From assembly GCA_950022295.1 (NCBI GenBank), contig OX465595.1, forward strand, positions 221,057,770-221,121,769: 64,000 nucleotides of DNA. The letters are read 5' to 3'. The stretch is from Bromus sterilis (lineage: Eukaryota; Streptophyta; Magnoliopsida; Poales; Poaceae). Positions within the stretch are counted from its first letter, which is position 1. Each line of letters starts with the position of its first letter. The position numbers and the translations under genes are program-made. The notes beneath the pieces were generated by a model that ran no database searches, was not told where the DNA came from, and saw only the letters and a list, made by a program, of their open reading frames with translations. Below are positions 22,801-36,280 of the stretch, piece after piece.

Positions 22801-25363
22801 AACCCGCGACGTGGCACGTCTTTAGTGCCTAACCCGCCCCGCTAATGATCCCCTTTAGCCACTGACAGGTGGGGCCCAACCCCCTAATTAAACCACGGTT
22901 TAATTTAAACAGAGGGATTAACCCCCCCTGAAGCTGACACCCTGGACCCACATGTCAGCCCCCTGGTGATGCCAGCATTACATCAGCATGATGCAATAAA
23001 TGGAATTAAAAGAATTAAAGAAAATCCAAAAATTGCAGAAAAATAGTTAAACTTTAGAAAATCATGACTAATTCATACTAACTCCAAATTAAACATATAA
23101 TATATGATAAATTATCAGAAAAATGCAAGGATTAAGAATATGCCCTTTGTTTCCATGTTTGACCATTTTAAAATTGGGCAACAGTAGCAAGTTTGCATAT
23201 GGCTTAATTTGAATTCAAATTTTAATTTTGAATTTGCAAATCCTTTGCAATACACTTCAATTAAATTGAATTTGCCACAAACCAGTACCCTTTACATCAT
23301 GTCACAACTTATCATGTGCTTGTGCATTTACTTTCAATGTTGCCCCCCTTTTGTTGATGATTGTTCCGGTAACAGTGCCTCCGAGACGGTGATCACCCCC
23401 GAAGAAGAAGACCACTGTTAAGACCCGTGTATCGTCAGCAAGGCAAGCAAAGCCCATTGATCATGTCTATAAAATCCTACTTCCCTCTCAGTCTCGCTTA
23501 TGCATGTTTAGGAGATCACAGAGACGCGTTCTTTCGCATAGTTGAACCCATTCCGATGCATGACCTATCATTTTGTCACCATATTAAGAAAACCACAATC
23601 CTAGCATATTAAGGAGTTGAATGATGATCATGTGTCCCCTGCAACTGTTACTGCTCATTGCTGCTTAGTGATACAATGAGGATGTTATGATTGTGAGTCG
23701 GGATGGAATGAACACAGTGATGCTGATGATAACGTGTTGGTGAATCCACCCTAAGAAAAGGTGAACGATGAGAGGTTGTGTAGGAGTACACAGTGGGTTG
23801 TCTTGTTGAACACTGCCCTAGGCCCCGAGTTCATGTTTTGTGATCCAAGACAAAGAGTATGACCACATGTAGGGTCTATGGGAGCCCCGTTTGGCTTCTT
23901 TACGTACCCAATCCGGTCCAGGAGTCAGACTAGATTCGGGCTTTCCATTTGAATTAACCATAGATATGTGGGTGGACCTGTGAGGCAGCGAAACCATCTG
24001 TCAAAGGTGGCGTCTCGGTCCCTTGCCGTATTTGAGTCCGTTTCGTAGAACCGGCCAGACTCTCGAGCGGTGACAAACTCAGGTAGTCGACTCCTGGATT
24101 AGAGAAGGTGATGTGAGGGTAGTGCCTTGGTTTCATCCACGTCCGACACCCGCTTGAAGGGTGACAAGAATGAGGCGATAAGTGATGACACGCGTGTGAA
24201 AATGTACACCCCTGCAGGGTTAATAAACTATTCGAATAGCCGTGTCCGCGGTTATGGACTACTTGGAAACCTCTACTTTATCATAGACAACTTGAATGGA
24301 TACTTATAAAACTCGCAAGATAAGAGTGAGTGCTATGGCGTGCTTCCTCGTGGGGAAGTTGAGGAAGTATCCATAGTGGTGTATTGGTTGGAGACTTGGT
24401 AGTGGACTCGTGTACGCTTCTTACCTCAAGTCTGGTACTCGTAGTATAGGACTAGAAAGTCAAAGCTGGAACTTCTGCATGTTGAACCCCACCTCCTTTA
24501 CCTTGAAACTTGAGCATGAGTAGTGTAGTTCTGATGTAAGTCTTGCTGAGTACGACTTTGTACTCATGTTTGCTTATTCTATGTTTTAGATGAGAACCCG
24601 GAGCCCGATGGAGTCACCTTCGTGAAGCTCGACGTTGACCTTGGTAGTATAGTTCCAAACAGCAGTCTGGTCCCTCGTGGAAGGGCATGTATGTTTACAA
24701 GGCTTCTCTAAGCCCTTTGTTAAACTTGTCTGTAATCAGACCTAATTTGCTTCCGTTGTATGATGTAATGTTGATCACAGACATGTGATCTTTGTATACT
24801 CTATGTGTAAGTAGGTAAAGAAGTACTTTGTAGAGTTATGTGATGAAACCTGCTGTTCATACTAGGCATGTGTGCTGCGTGTATGTTTATAACATGCATG
24901 TCTTAGTATGGGTTTTTGAGACCTTAGTTGTGATCTAGCTGGCGGTCTTTTATACACCAAGTGGCCCTTAGATGTGCGCAGCTTGGGGCATCGCGATGCA
25001 ATTGCTCGTGACTCTATCGTGGCACACTTTGTTGTATGATCGAGCCCGCCCTAGACCCTGACTAAGTGATCGGGCTGGAATAAGTCTATGTAAGAGTTAG
25101 GATTCAATCGATAACATGGTTGAGGCGACTTGTCTATGAGTATGGGATTCACCAACCATAAGCATTTAGACTTGTTAGCGGACTATGAGGACCCATCTCA
25201 GTTGATCATCCGGCCTGGATGGGATGCCCCTCATGTTCGATGCTTTCTGAGAATGTTATGTGCTTGGCCTTGTCTGCTTAGACAAGTGTGTACGATTCTC
25301 GGCTCTCCATGTGATTGCATCGTGACTGGAATTACATACGCATATTCTGGGTCCCAACAGACT

Positions 25364-25378
25364 TGGTATCAAAGCAGG
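25364..25378 (+). other. Primer-binding site of A (initiator Met tRNA)
   Basis: TGGTATCAAAGCAGG, one change from TGGTATCAGAGCAGG, four bases after the LTR end CA at 25359. Element B has the unmutated TGGTATCAGAGC at the same place. Confidence 0.9.
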
Positions 25379-25830
25379 ACTGTCTGTAGGATTATTCAAC
25401 CCTTGGTCGAAGTCGAGTCTAGCATTCTATAGTTATATAGTTACTTGGGTATTAAGGGAACAACGTAAGGCTTCTTTTTCTCCTTACCCTCATCGATCTG
25501 AGTTCTGAGTCACCCTTATCTTTTCTACGGGATGATAGGACTAGGCTCATCTATACCTTACTAGAACATCTCGTTGAGTGCTTCCTTGTAGCCTTAGGAT
25601 TGTTGTGGTCGTCCAGAGTCTCCGTGTTTTGAGTTCCTTGAGGAAGTTCTGTCCAATCTCCTCGAGGTTGTCTTGTTTTCCATCCCGGTGTAGCCGTTAT
25701 GCTGCCCGATTTATCCCGTGTTTCTTTGAATCATTGCCTTTGCATTATGATATTTTCTTCCAAAATCATGTCCTCTTATCTTTGATTCCATCGTACAACC
25801 TGTTCTGATTATTGATTTTTATCACACAGG
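25379..25830 (+). other. 5' leader of A, non-coding
   Basis: 452 bases between PBS and the gag start. Collinear with B's leader (40735-41164). No conserved ORF seen. Confidence 0.7.
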
Positions 25831-28800
25831 ATGTCAGGTGGAACTAATAGTGTTGTTCGTCGCAATCGAGACTGTGATCGGAATCGAAATGATGATGCAC
25901 CTCCACCACCGCCTTCTGCGACGGAAATCATGATGGAGGCTGAGAAGAATCGACATGATCAAACCCGCCTTCTGGAGCTCATCGAGCAGAATACCTCACG
26001 TCATTGCAATGTTGTTGTGAGCATTCAGGACTTCATCCTCCTCAAACCACCAGTATTCCGATGTTCTTCTGAGCCCCTTGAAGGCGATGATTGGCTCCGT
26101 TCCATCGAGCGTAAGCTTGACACGGCACATGTTGCTCTCAATGACCGAGTTATATTCGCGGCATACTTTCTGGAAGGTGCTGCTGCTGAATGGTGGGAGA
26201 AATATGTTGCTATGCAGCCAGATGGTCACGTAGTGACTTGGCAGGAGTTCCGTGATGCCTTTTGAGGGTACCACCTTCTAGATGAGTTAATGGAGCGCAA
26301 GAAGGAAGAGTTCTGCAATTTGACTCAAGGAGATATGTCCATTCATGAGTATGTGAGGGAGTTCAGCCGTCTTGCTCGTTATGCCCAAGATGAGATCACC
26401 ACCGATGCCAGAAAGCAGGCAAGGTTCCGTGAGGGACTTAGCCCTATCCTTCGCCATGATCTCAACCTCCTTGAATTTGCCAGCTTTGAGGATTTAGTCA
26501 ACAGATCCTTTAGAGCTGAGCATGGCAATGAAGTGTTCGAAGAGTCTCGCAAACATGCTCTTGAGCTTGCTCCTGCTTCAAGTTTAGCCCCTCAGAAACG
26601 CCGAATATGGATCCCAACTAGTGCCATACCTCAAAACTTTCTTCAGAGACCACCATCCAATATATGCCATCCACCTCAACACATTGTTCCTCCCAGGAAT
26701 GATGGTGTGCAATCAAGTAATCCTGCTCCCGGCAATTCAGGCAGGATGTGTTTCACGGGTGGTCTGACAGGCCATTACTTCCGACAATGCCCTACCGTGT
26801 TGGTGGCACCACGTCGACCTAGTCACAAGCCTCCAAAGAAAGCAACCACCAAAACCATCCCAGCAAAGCTCTCAGTCACAAGTAGTGGATATGTGAATCA
26901 AATCTCAGTTGAGGACACCGCTGCTACTTCTAACGTCATTCTTGGCACACTCCTAGTCAATCATGTTCCCGCCTCCGTTCTTTTCGATCCAGGAGCTTCT
27001 CATTCATTCATGTCGGAGAGCTATGCACTTCGTCATGAATTTCCTTTTGAAGAAATGTTTTCTCCAATGATCATTCAAACTCCTGGTTCCAAATGGAAAA
27101 CTAATAAAGTAAGCCATGGCAATTAAATTGCAATTGAGGGTTTAGTTTTCCTTGCCTCTCTTATAGCCCTCAAGTTTTCGGACATTGATGTCATCCTAGG
27201 CATGGATTGGTTATCAAGACAGAATGATGTCCTTGATTGTAAAGCCAAATCAGTTAAACTCACCCATTCTTCAGGCCAGATCATTGACTACACATCACCC
27301 AGCTCTAGAATCCAGGTGCATACCTTGAATGTGCTTCCCCTTCCAGACCTTGAAGATATTCCGGTGATTCGTGACTTCCCGGATGTCTTTCCTGAAGAAC
27401 TGCCAGGAATGCCCCCTGACAGATGTGTAGAATTCATAGTGGATCTTATACCAGGCACAACCCCAATTTCCAGACGCCCATATAGAATGGCCCCACATGA
27501 GTTAGCTGAGCTAAAAACCCAACTTGATGCTTCGTTGGCAAAAGGCTTCATCTGCCCTAGCTCATCGCCATGGGGTTGCCCCGTTCTGTTCGTAACGAAG
27601 AAAGATGGAACAGAAAGGATGTGCGTAGACTATTGTCCACTAAATCTAGCGACGATAAAGAACATGTACCCACTGCCCCGGATCATTGATCTTTATGATC
27701 AACTTGCTGGATCCGCTGTCTTTTCCAACATGGATTTGAGATTAGGTTATCATCAAATCAAAATCCAAAACGAGGACATTCCCAAGACGGATTTCACTAC
27801 TCGATATGGTCTTTACGAGTACACCGTCATGTCCTTCGGGTTAACCAATGCCCCTGCCACATTTTCGCGCTTAATGAATTTGATCTTCATGGAGTACCTA
27901 GATAAATTTGTTTTGGTTTATCTTGATGACATCCTCATCTACTCGAAGAACGAAGAAGAGCACGCAGAACATTTTAGGTTGGTATTGATGAAGCTTCGAG
28001 AGCACCGCCTTTATGCCAAGTTCTCCAAGTGTGAATTTTGGCTACCAGAAGTGACCTACTTAGGCTACGTGATTTCTGCAAAAGGCATTGCTGTCAATCC
28101 CGAGAGAGTTCAGGTCGTCCTTGACTGGACTCCACCTGAATCGGTTAAGCAAGTTAGGAGTTTTCTTGGCTTAGCAAGCTATTGTCGCCGCTTCGTTGAG
28201 AAATTCTCCAAAGTTGCAAAGCCTCTAACTGAACTCCTCAAGAAAGATAAGAAATTCCAATGGACCCCCAAGTGCGAGGAAAGCTTTCAAGAGCTAAAAA
28301 GAAGATTCACTTCTGCACCCGTACTTGCACCTCCAGACACTAAAAGGGATTTCGAGATCTATTGTGACGCTTCACGGCAAGGGTTAGGATGCATACTTAT
28401 GCAAGATCGACATGTGGTAGCATACGCTTCACGCCAGGTGCGTCCACATTAAGAGAACTATCCTACCCATGATCTTGAACTTGCTGCCGTAGTTCATGCC
28501 CTGAAGACTTGGCGATATTACCTCCTTGGTAATCGTTGTGAGATCTATTCTGATCACCAAAGCCTCAAATATATTTTCACCCAGCCAGATCTTAATCTCA
28601 GGCAAAGACGCTGGATAGAGTTGATAAAAGATTATGACTTAGGAATTTCTTACACCCCAGGCAAAGCCAATGTCATGGCTGATGCACTAAGTCGTAAGTC
28701 GTATTGTAACAACCTCATGTTACAACAGTATCAACCACTTCTTCGTAAGGAATTTCGCAAGATCAATCTTGAGATAGTTCCTCATGGATTTCTTTCTACC

Positions 28801-30312
28801 CTCGTGGCGAAACCAACCCTTGAGGATCAAATCATAGCCGCCCAGAAACAAGATAGTAGTATTCAAGAGATCAAGCAGAACATTGTTAGCGGAGTTTCTA
28901 AATGTTTCTCTGCAAATGATCAAGGAACGATATTCTTTGAAAATTGTTTAGTAGTTCCTGATAATGAAGACCTAAAGCAGTTGATCCTTAAGGAAGCTCA
29001 TGACAATCCCCTCTCCATTCATCCCGGTAGCACAAAAATGTACCGAGATCTACGCCAGAGATTTTGGTGGACCCGGATGAAGAGATACATTGCACAATTT
29101 GTTGCCGAATGTGATGTTTGTCGTCGCATTAAGGAAGAACACCAAAGACCTGCTGGTACGCTTCAACCATTGTCTATTCCCGAGTGGAAATGGGACAAGG
29201 TCGGTATGGACATCATCACCGGCTTTCCAAAAACCCAGAAAGGAAATGATGCCATCTTCGTTGTGCTGGATAGACTTTCCAAAGTTGCTCACTTCCTTCC
29301 AGTTCGCGAGTCCATAACTGCTAGTCAGTTAGCGGACTTGTATGTCTCTAGAATTGTGTCTCTTCATGGTGTTCCTTTGGAAATCAGTTCTGACCGTGGT
29401 AGCCTTTTCACCTCTAGATTCTGGGAAAGTTTTCAAAATGCTATGGGAACTCATATCTCCTTTAGTACAACTTTCCATCCTCAATCTAGCGGTCAAGTTG
29501 AAAGGGTTAATCAAATCTTGGAAGACATTCTTAGAGCTTGTGTTATCTCTTTCGGAAAGAATTGGGAGAAGTCTCTTCCATTCGCCGAATTTGCTTATAA
29601 CAATAGCTATCAATCTAGTCTGGACATGGCTCCTTTTGAATTCCTCTATGGACGACGATGTCGAACACCCCTTAACTGGTCAGAAACCGGTGAAAGACAA
29701 TTCTTTGGACCGGATATGATCAAGGAAGCAGAAGAGCAAGTTTGCATTGTTCGTGATCGATTGAAATCCGCTCAATCTCGTCAGAAAATCTACTATGATC
29801 GTCATCATAGAGAAGAGACCTACAATCTTGATGAGAAGGCTTACCTTCGGGTTACTCCTCTGAAGGGAACCCAATGATTCGGTGTCAAAGGCAAGTTGGC
29901 CCCACGTTACATCGGACCTTTCCGCATTCTCGCTAAACGTGGAGAAGTTGCCTACCAACTTGAACTACCCCCGCACCTTTCCCGAGTACATGATGTATTC
30001 CATGTGTCACAACTCAGGCGTTGCTTCAAGGACCCCATCCTCGAAGTCGACCATGAAACGCTTGATCTCCAAGATGACATTTCCTATCGAGAGTACCCTG
30101 TTCGTATTCTTGATTTCGCAGAGCGTGTCACTCGTCGTCAGAAGATCAAGTTTCTCAAAGTGCAATGGTCCCATCACTCCGAGAAATAAGCAACATGGGA
30201 AAGAGAAGACCGCCTCCGTGCCGAGTACCCCACCTTCCTCCCGACGGCCTCTGAATCTCGGGACGAGATTCTTTTGAGTGGGGGCGAGTTGTCAGAACCC
30301 CAACTTGGGTAA
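25831..30312 (+). pseudogene. gag-pol polyprotein of chromovirus A, five in-frame stops
   Basis: One uninterrupted register (no frameshift) of about 1,490 codons from ATG 25831. Stops at 26263 (TGA), 27124 (TAA), 28450 (TAA), 29875 (TGA) and 30187 (TAA). Order: gag with W/L-rich core (about 26090-26560); zinc knuckle near 26749 whose second Cys is Gly (26758-26760); protease FDPGASHSF at 26983-27009, Asp-Pro-Gly instead of Asp-Ser/Thr-Gly; RT with YLDD at 27919-27930; RNase H; integrase with HHCC and D (29209), D (29392), E (29500) all kept; chromodomain about 30094-30230. The natural stop, TAA 30310-30312, lies inside the 3' LTR. Comparison with B shows the 26263 stop replaces an Arg codon and three TAAs replace Glu codons. 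Confidence 0.92.
30275..30289 (+). other. Polypurine tract of A
   Basis: TGAGTGGGGGCGAGT abuts the LTR start TGTCAGAACCCC at 30290. It is translated in the gag-pol frame (LSGGE), so it overlaps coding sequence. Confidence 0.85.
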
Positions 30313-32430
30313 GTGCTAGGGTTCGAGTGCCCCTTTGCATCATGTGAAAATTCAAACAGAATTTCAAAACTGGGGAAAAGAAAAGCCCTAGAGAATTTAA
30401 TTCAAAAGGCCAGATAAAAATTGCTTCCAAAAATTCCTCAGGTATTTTTGAAAAGTCTTCTAAATATGCATGATCACATATAAAGTGAAGTGGGTCCCAC
30501 TGCATGCACCAAGATTTTTCAAATATTCCAAACAGGCTTGGAAATTAAATAAATACCCTATTTGAATTAAAGTTAAAATTATTTGAATTTTAAAAATGCG
30601 CAAACTTTGTAAGTGCCTAGCTATATGCATTACATGTCCACATAAAAATTTGGAGCATTTAATAAGATGCCTAGCTAAATTTTTTAGCACAGCAAAACAA
30701 ATAACAGAAAAGAAAAGAAGAAGAAAAATAAAAGAGGAGACCCCTGGCCTTTGGGCCCAACTTACCTGTACCGGCCCAGCAGCAGCCCAGCCCAGCCGCA
30801 GGGGGCACATGCGTCTTCTTCGCTGGCCAGGAAGGAAAGCAAGTCGCCGGCGAGCGACGTGCGGCCGCCAGGCAGCTGCGTGCCTCCCCAGGCCACGTCT
30901 TCACGCCCTGGAGACGCCTAGATGCGTCCTGATCCCTTTCCCCCCTTCCAGAGCTTCTCCCTCTTCCTCCCTCGCTCGTTTCTGCCACCGCCCGAAGGCT
31001 CGCCGGAGCACGGCCATGCGCACACGCGGCCAATGAGCTCCATAGCCCAGACAAGCTTGTCCAGGGAGCGCCACGACGTCGTCTTCGTCTCCAAGCTGAA
31101 GTCCATGAGCTGCTACGCCTTCTAGCCGTTGGAATCTCCACCGCGACCTCGCCGGACCCGCAAACTTTCCCCGTCGAATTCGCCTCCGTCTCGCTCCCTC
31201 AGGCCTCCTCAACCCCGCCGTAGCACTCGTGGTGAGCCCCTGAGCTTTTCCCCCCAAGTCCCGCTTTTTCCCTCGCCTCCTAGCCTTGGCCGCCTTGAGA
31301 GCCGATGAGGTCCGCCGCCATGGCCACCGTGGAGCTCGAACCAGTGCGCTTCCATCGTCCCCTCCTTGTCCTTGGCACTCCTGGAGTTCCCAGGAACCCA
31401 ACGCACACACTCCCGCTTCGTATCGTGCACGTTTTGACGTTGCCGTCCTCCACAGTGGCTCCGGCCGCCGCCAAAAGCTGAAGCCATCGACGAACAAGGC
31501 CTCCCCGGTAATGCTGCTATGGCCTGGGAGATGCGCGCGTCCAAGAGGTGCCGATTGGTGGTCGCAGCGCTTCGAATGGACGCCGGATTCACCTTTCCCG
31601 TGCAGCGCCGCCGTGGCTAGTCCACAGGCGTTTAGCCGCCGGCAACCCGCGACGTGGCACGTCTTTAGTGCCTTACCCACCCCGCTAATGATCCCCTTTA
31701 GCCACTGACAGGTGGGGCCCAACCCCCTAATTAAACCACAGTTTAATTTAAACAGAGGGATTAAGCCCCCCTGAGGCTGACAACCTGGCCCCACATGTCA
31801 GCCCCTTGGTGACGCCAGCATTTCATCAGCATGATGCAATAAATGGAATTAAAAGAATTAAAGAAAATCCAGAAATTGCAGAAAAATAGTTAAACTTTAG
31901 AAAATCATAACTAATTCATACTAACTCCAAATTAAACATATAATATATGAAAAATTATCAGAAAAATGCAAGGATTAAGAATATGCACTTTGTTTCTATG
32001 TTTGACCATTTTAAAATGGGGCAACAGTAGCAAGTTTGCATATGGCTTAATTTGAATTCAAATTTGAAGTCTGAATTTGCAAATCCTTTGCAATACACTT
32101 CAATTAAATTGAATTTTCCACAAACCAGTATCCTTTACATCATGTCACAACTTATCATGTGCTTGTGCATTTACTTTCGATGTTGCCCCCCTTTTTTTGA
32201 TGATTGTTCTGGTAACAGTGCCTCCGAGACGATGATCACCCCCGAAGAAGAAGACCACCGTTAAGACCCGTGTATCGTCAGCAAGGCAAGAAAACCCCAT
32301 TGATCATGTCTATAAAATCCTACTTCCCTCTCAGTCTCGCTTATGCATGTTTAGGAGATCACCGAGACACGTTCTTTCGCATAGTTGAACCCATTCCGAT
32401 GCATGACCTATCATTTTGTCACAGTATTAA
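30290..32430 (+). repeat. 3' LTR of A, first part
   Basis: Starts TGTCAGAACCCCAAC. Contains the GC-rich island 30800-31720 homologous to 18111-18307 plus 22161-22840. Ends at the duplicated ATTAA (32426-32430), where element B entered. Confidence 0.88.
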
Positions 32431-35400
32431 TGTCGGGACCCGGGGTTAGCGTATGTAATTCCGGTCACAATGCAATCACATGGAGAGCCGAGAGCCGTAC
32501 CCACTTGTCTAAGCAGACAAGGCCAAGCACAGATCACTCTCGATAAGCATCGAACGTGAGGGGCATCCCATTCAGGCCGGATGATCAACTGAGATGGGTC
32601 CTCATCGTCCGCACACAAGTCTAATGATATGGGTGGTGAATCCCATATTCACAAACAAGTCGCCTCAACCATGTTATCGATTGAATCATAACCCTTACAT
32701 AGACTAACTCCAGCCCGATCACTTAGTCGGGATCTCGAGCGGGCTCGATCATACAACAAAGTGTGCCACGTGACAGAGTCACGAGCAATCGCATCACGAT
32801 GCCCCAAGCTGCGCACATCTAAGGGACACTTGGTGTATAAAAGACCGCCGGCAAGAACACAACTAAGCTATTGAAGCCCACACTAAGACATGCACGTTAT
32901 AAACATACACGCAGCATACATGTCCAGTGTAAACAGCAGGTAATCACAACATGAACTCTACAAACTCAGTCTTTATAACTTCTACTAAATAGAGCAGACA
33001 TAGTAGTTGTATTACAAGCAGAGATCACATGTCTGTGATCCAACATTACATCAAACATCAACGGAAGCAAATTATGCCTTAGTAAAGACAAGTTTAACAA
33101 ATGGATTAAGAAGCCTGAAAGAAAAGTACAACGACCCTCCAAAGGGCACAGGCTGCTGCCTGGAACTATACGACATTGGTCCACGTCGAGCTCGAGGTAG
33201 AGGCCACCATCAGGGTCAGTGGTCTCGTCTCTAAAACATAGAATAAGCAAACATGAGTACAAAGTCGTACTCAGCAAGACTTACATAGGAACTATACTAC
33301 TCATGCACATGTATCAAGGCAAAGGGAGGTGGGGTTTCACTTGCAGAAGTGCCAGCTTTGACTTGGCTAGTCCTGTACTACGAATACCAGAAAGAGGTAA
33401 GAACGTACACGAGTCCAAGTAACAGTCTCCAACCAATACTCCACTCTGGTGCCTTCCTCGACTTCCCCACGAGGAAGCACGCCACAACACTCACACTTAT
33501 CTTGGTGTGTTTTAGAAGTATCCAGTTCAAGTTATCTATGATCAAGTAAAGGTCTCCAAGTAGTCCATAACCGCGGACACGGCTATTCGAATAGTTCATT
33601 AACCCTGCAGGGGTGTACTGCTACACACACGCCTCATCAGTTACCGCCTGGGGATGGACCCTTCAAGTGAGTACCGGCGAGGATGCTGCCACGACACTTC
33701 ACTCACGGCACTATCTCTAGTCCTAGGGAGTCGCCTATTTGAGTTGGGACCACAATCGGAATCCGGCCGATTGTTCCGATGCGGACTCAAACGTTGTGTG
33801 ACCGCCATCAAGCTCAACTCTATCATGATCACTTGATTCAACGTGCCCACAACCTACGCCAACCACTTACCTTGGTTCCGCCTGCTTGAGATCGTTAAAG
33901 GGCGAACTACTTGCGACTCCTGGACTGGTCCGGGGTGAGGTACTAGGCCGAGAGGGGTCAGTGATCCCAATGTGTGGTCGTACTCTTGGTCTTGGATAAC
34001 AACACAAGAACTCGGGCCTAAGGCAGTGTTCAACGAGACAACCCACTGTGTACTCCTACACAGCCTCTCATCGTTCACCTTTGTTTAGGGTAGATTCACC
34101 AACACGTTACCACCATCATTCACATGATCACTACCATCCCGACTCACATCAAAGTAGCCTCAGGTAACAACTCTAAGCATGCAATAAGCTGTAACAGTTG
34201 CAGGGGCCACATGATATCAACCAACTCCTACATCTCCTAGGATTGTGGTTTGCTTACTACTATGACAAAATGATAGTTCATGCAAAGGAATGGGTTCAAC
34301 TAGTGGTAGAACGTATCATGGTAACATCCTAAACATGCATTTGCGAGAATGAGAGGGAACTGGGATTTTATAGATATGATCAAAGAGGGGGCTGCTTGCC
34401 TTGCTGACGATCACGAGGTAACACTCTTCTGACGTGAGGTTGAACTCGTCTCCGAGATCAACTCTACCAAGAAGAAGCAATCACCGAAGCACTGGAACTA
34501 AAGCACAATCAAGATAATACAATGAACATTCAATATGCAAAACATAGCATGGCAATGTGCTGATGTGACCTATGTTTGAATTGCCACATGTTAATTGAAG
34601 TTGATTTGAAAAGTGAATTCAAATTCAAACTCCAAATGTTATTTAAATTTGGTCAACTTGCATTTGCTAATGTTTGTTCATTGGAAACCAAATGGTCATG
34701 TGTGTGAAATGCTTCTGAAGTACAAGTGATGTGTGGTGCATTTCAAAGTTTGAAGTTGGAATAGTAATTGAATTGATTTTGAATTAAATCCAACTAAATC
34801 AAATAGCAAAAGCTACTGATCCATTTTTAAGATCATCTCCAACATAGCTGAAAGTTGGAAATTTGGATAGAGGATTTTCTCCTGATCATTTTTCATATAT
34901 TACACTTTGAATTTGGGGTTTGACCAGTCAACTGACAGGGCGACCCCACCTGTCAGCCTCACTGGGTTAGTTAGTTTTTTGTTTAATAAAACACGGATTA
35001 ATTAGGGGCCCTGGGCCCAGTGTCAGTGAGAGAGAGAGAGATTAGGGGGGGGCTTAGGCCTAACTAGCCGGCGGCTAAACGCCGGTGGCTTGGGCCACGG
35101 CGGCGCTCTACCGGAGACGTGATTTCGGCCACGGGGGAAGAGACGGAGGGCACGGGGAGGAAGCTCTCGACGCCGCGCGTCTTCTGGGACTACTGGGGGT
35201 TCACGGGGGGCCTCGAGGTCATGGCTAGGGCGAAGAGGGCGGCGGCCGGAGACCTGTGCTCACCGGGATCGAGCTCTGGGGCGCGGGAAGAACAGAGGGG
35301 AGGGGGGAAATTACCGCACACTCACACTAAACACGAGCACGTCGACGAAGAGGTTGGAGAAGGCTGGGCGGCGGAGCAATTGCTCGACGAAGCTTCGGTG

Positions 35401-36280
35401 GCCAGCGGCAAGAACTTGAAGCGTGCGTCTCCTCCGGTGCGGCTCGGGCTAAATTGGTGCGGCAGCTTGAGGGATTCGACGTCGGGGAGGACGAAGCACA
35501 AGGCGGCGCATCTTGAGGAGCTTTGTCGCCGCGTCGGAGCACTGCCGTGTTCTGGCCAGGCTACGGGTGCTGCGCGATTTCCACGCCGGGGAGGAAGACG
35601 GAGGACCAGAGGAGGGGAAAAGGGCGTGCGGGGCGAGTGCCGACTGTGTGGCATGCCTGGGTGCGAAGGGGAGGTCCTAGAAGAGCCGAGGCGTCGCGGT
35701 GGCGTCGCCGTGGTCTCCCTGCCTCCACCGAGCTGCTTGGAGCTGCGGGGAGGTAGGAGACAAACGTCTCGGTGGGCTGGGCCAGGCCAGTGGAGAGGTG
35801 GGCCTTCGCCTGTGGGCGCAAGGTAAGCCTCTCCTTTCTTTTTCTTTTTATTTTTCTTTTCTGTTAATTTGTTTTGCCCTTTAAAATAAATAGCTAGGGC
35901 ATTTATAAAAATCCCCAATCATTTTTATAAAACCTAGGTGACTCTATAGAAGTCAACCCCAAGTTTTGGCAATTTTTGAAATTCAAATTGCTTGAATTTC
36001 AATTTAGATAGAAAAAAGATTTAATTTCCAAGCCACTATTTGGATTATGGAAAAATCCATGAGCATGGGATTAATCCCAAATCACTTTTAAAATGATCCC
36101 ACTCATTTTTAGGATTTTTCTATACATCCAAAAGAATTTTGGAAAAAGATTTATTTCTGGCCTTTTTATTTAATTCATTTAGGGCTTTTCTTTTCCCCAA
36201 TTCCTTTTTCTTTTGCAATTTTTTTCAAGATGCAAAATGCAAGCTTGGAAAAGCACAAACCTAAATTTGGGGCTCTGACA
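32431..36280 (-). repeat. 3' LTR of B (3,850 bp)
   Basis: Plus-strand text TGTCGGGACCC...GGCTCTGACA. Against the 5' LTR it lacks about 115 bp at 34917 and has about 40 bp extra at 34735-34775. A GC-rich island lies at 35040-35830, with ORFs on both strands that recur in the other LTR simply because the LTRs are copies. Confidence 0.93.

Larger units (their letters stand above)
18111..25359 (+). repeat. 5' LTR of A, 5'-truncated and split by a solo LTR
   Basis: 18111-18307 matches the 3' LTR from about 30812 to 31004, and 22161-25359 matches its remainder (31005-32430 then 45133-46912). The first ~520 bases of the LTR are absent. It ends GGGTCCCAACA at 25359. It includes a GC-rich island at 22160-22840 that is strongly CDS-like in composition, with no intact ORF that I recognise. 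Confidence 0.85.

Noticed and set aside
22366..22832. ORFs in A's LTR island (also 31209-31794)
   Set aside because: Open on both strands, differ in frame between the two LTR copies; might be captured gene debris but cannot be named.
25364..25378. tRNA gene
   Set aside because: Only the short tRNA-complementary primer site is present; no cloverleaf.
35119..35826. 235-codon ORF, and the 198-codon antisense ORF at 35322-35918, both recurring at 44112-44773
   Set aside because: They lie in the GC-rich LTR island of B. Recurrence only reflects that the two LTRs are copies; no domain and altered frames between copies.
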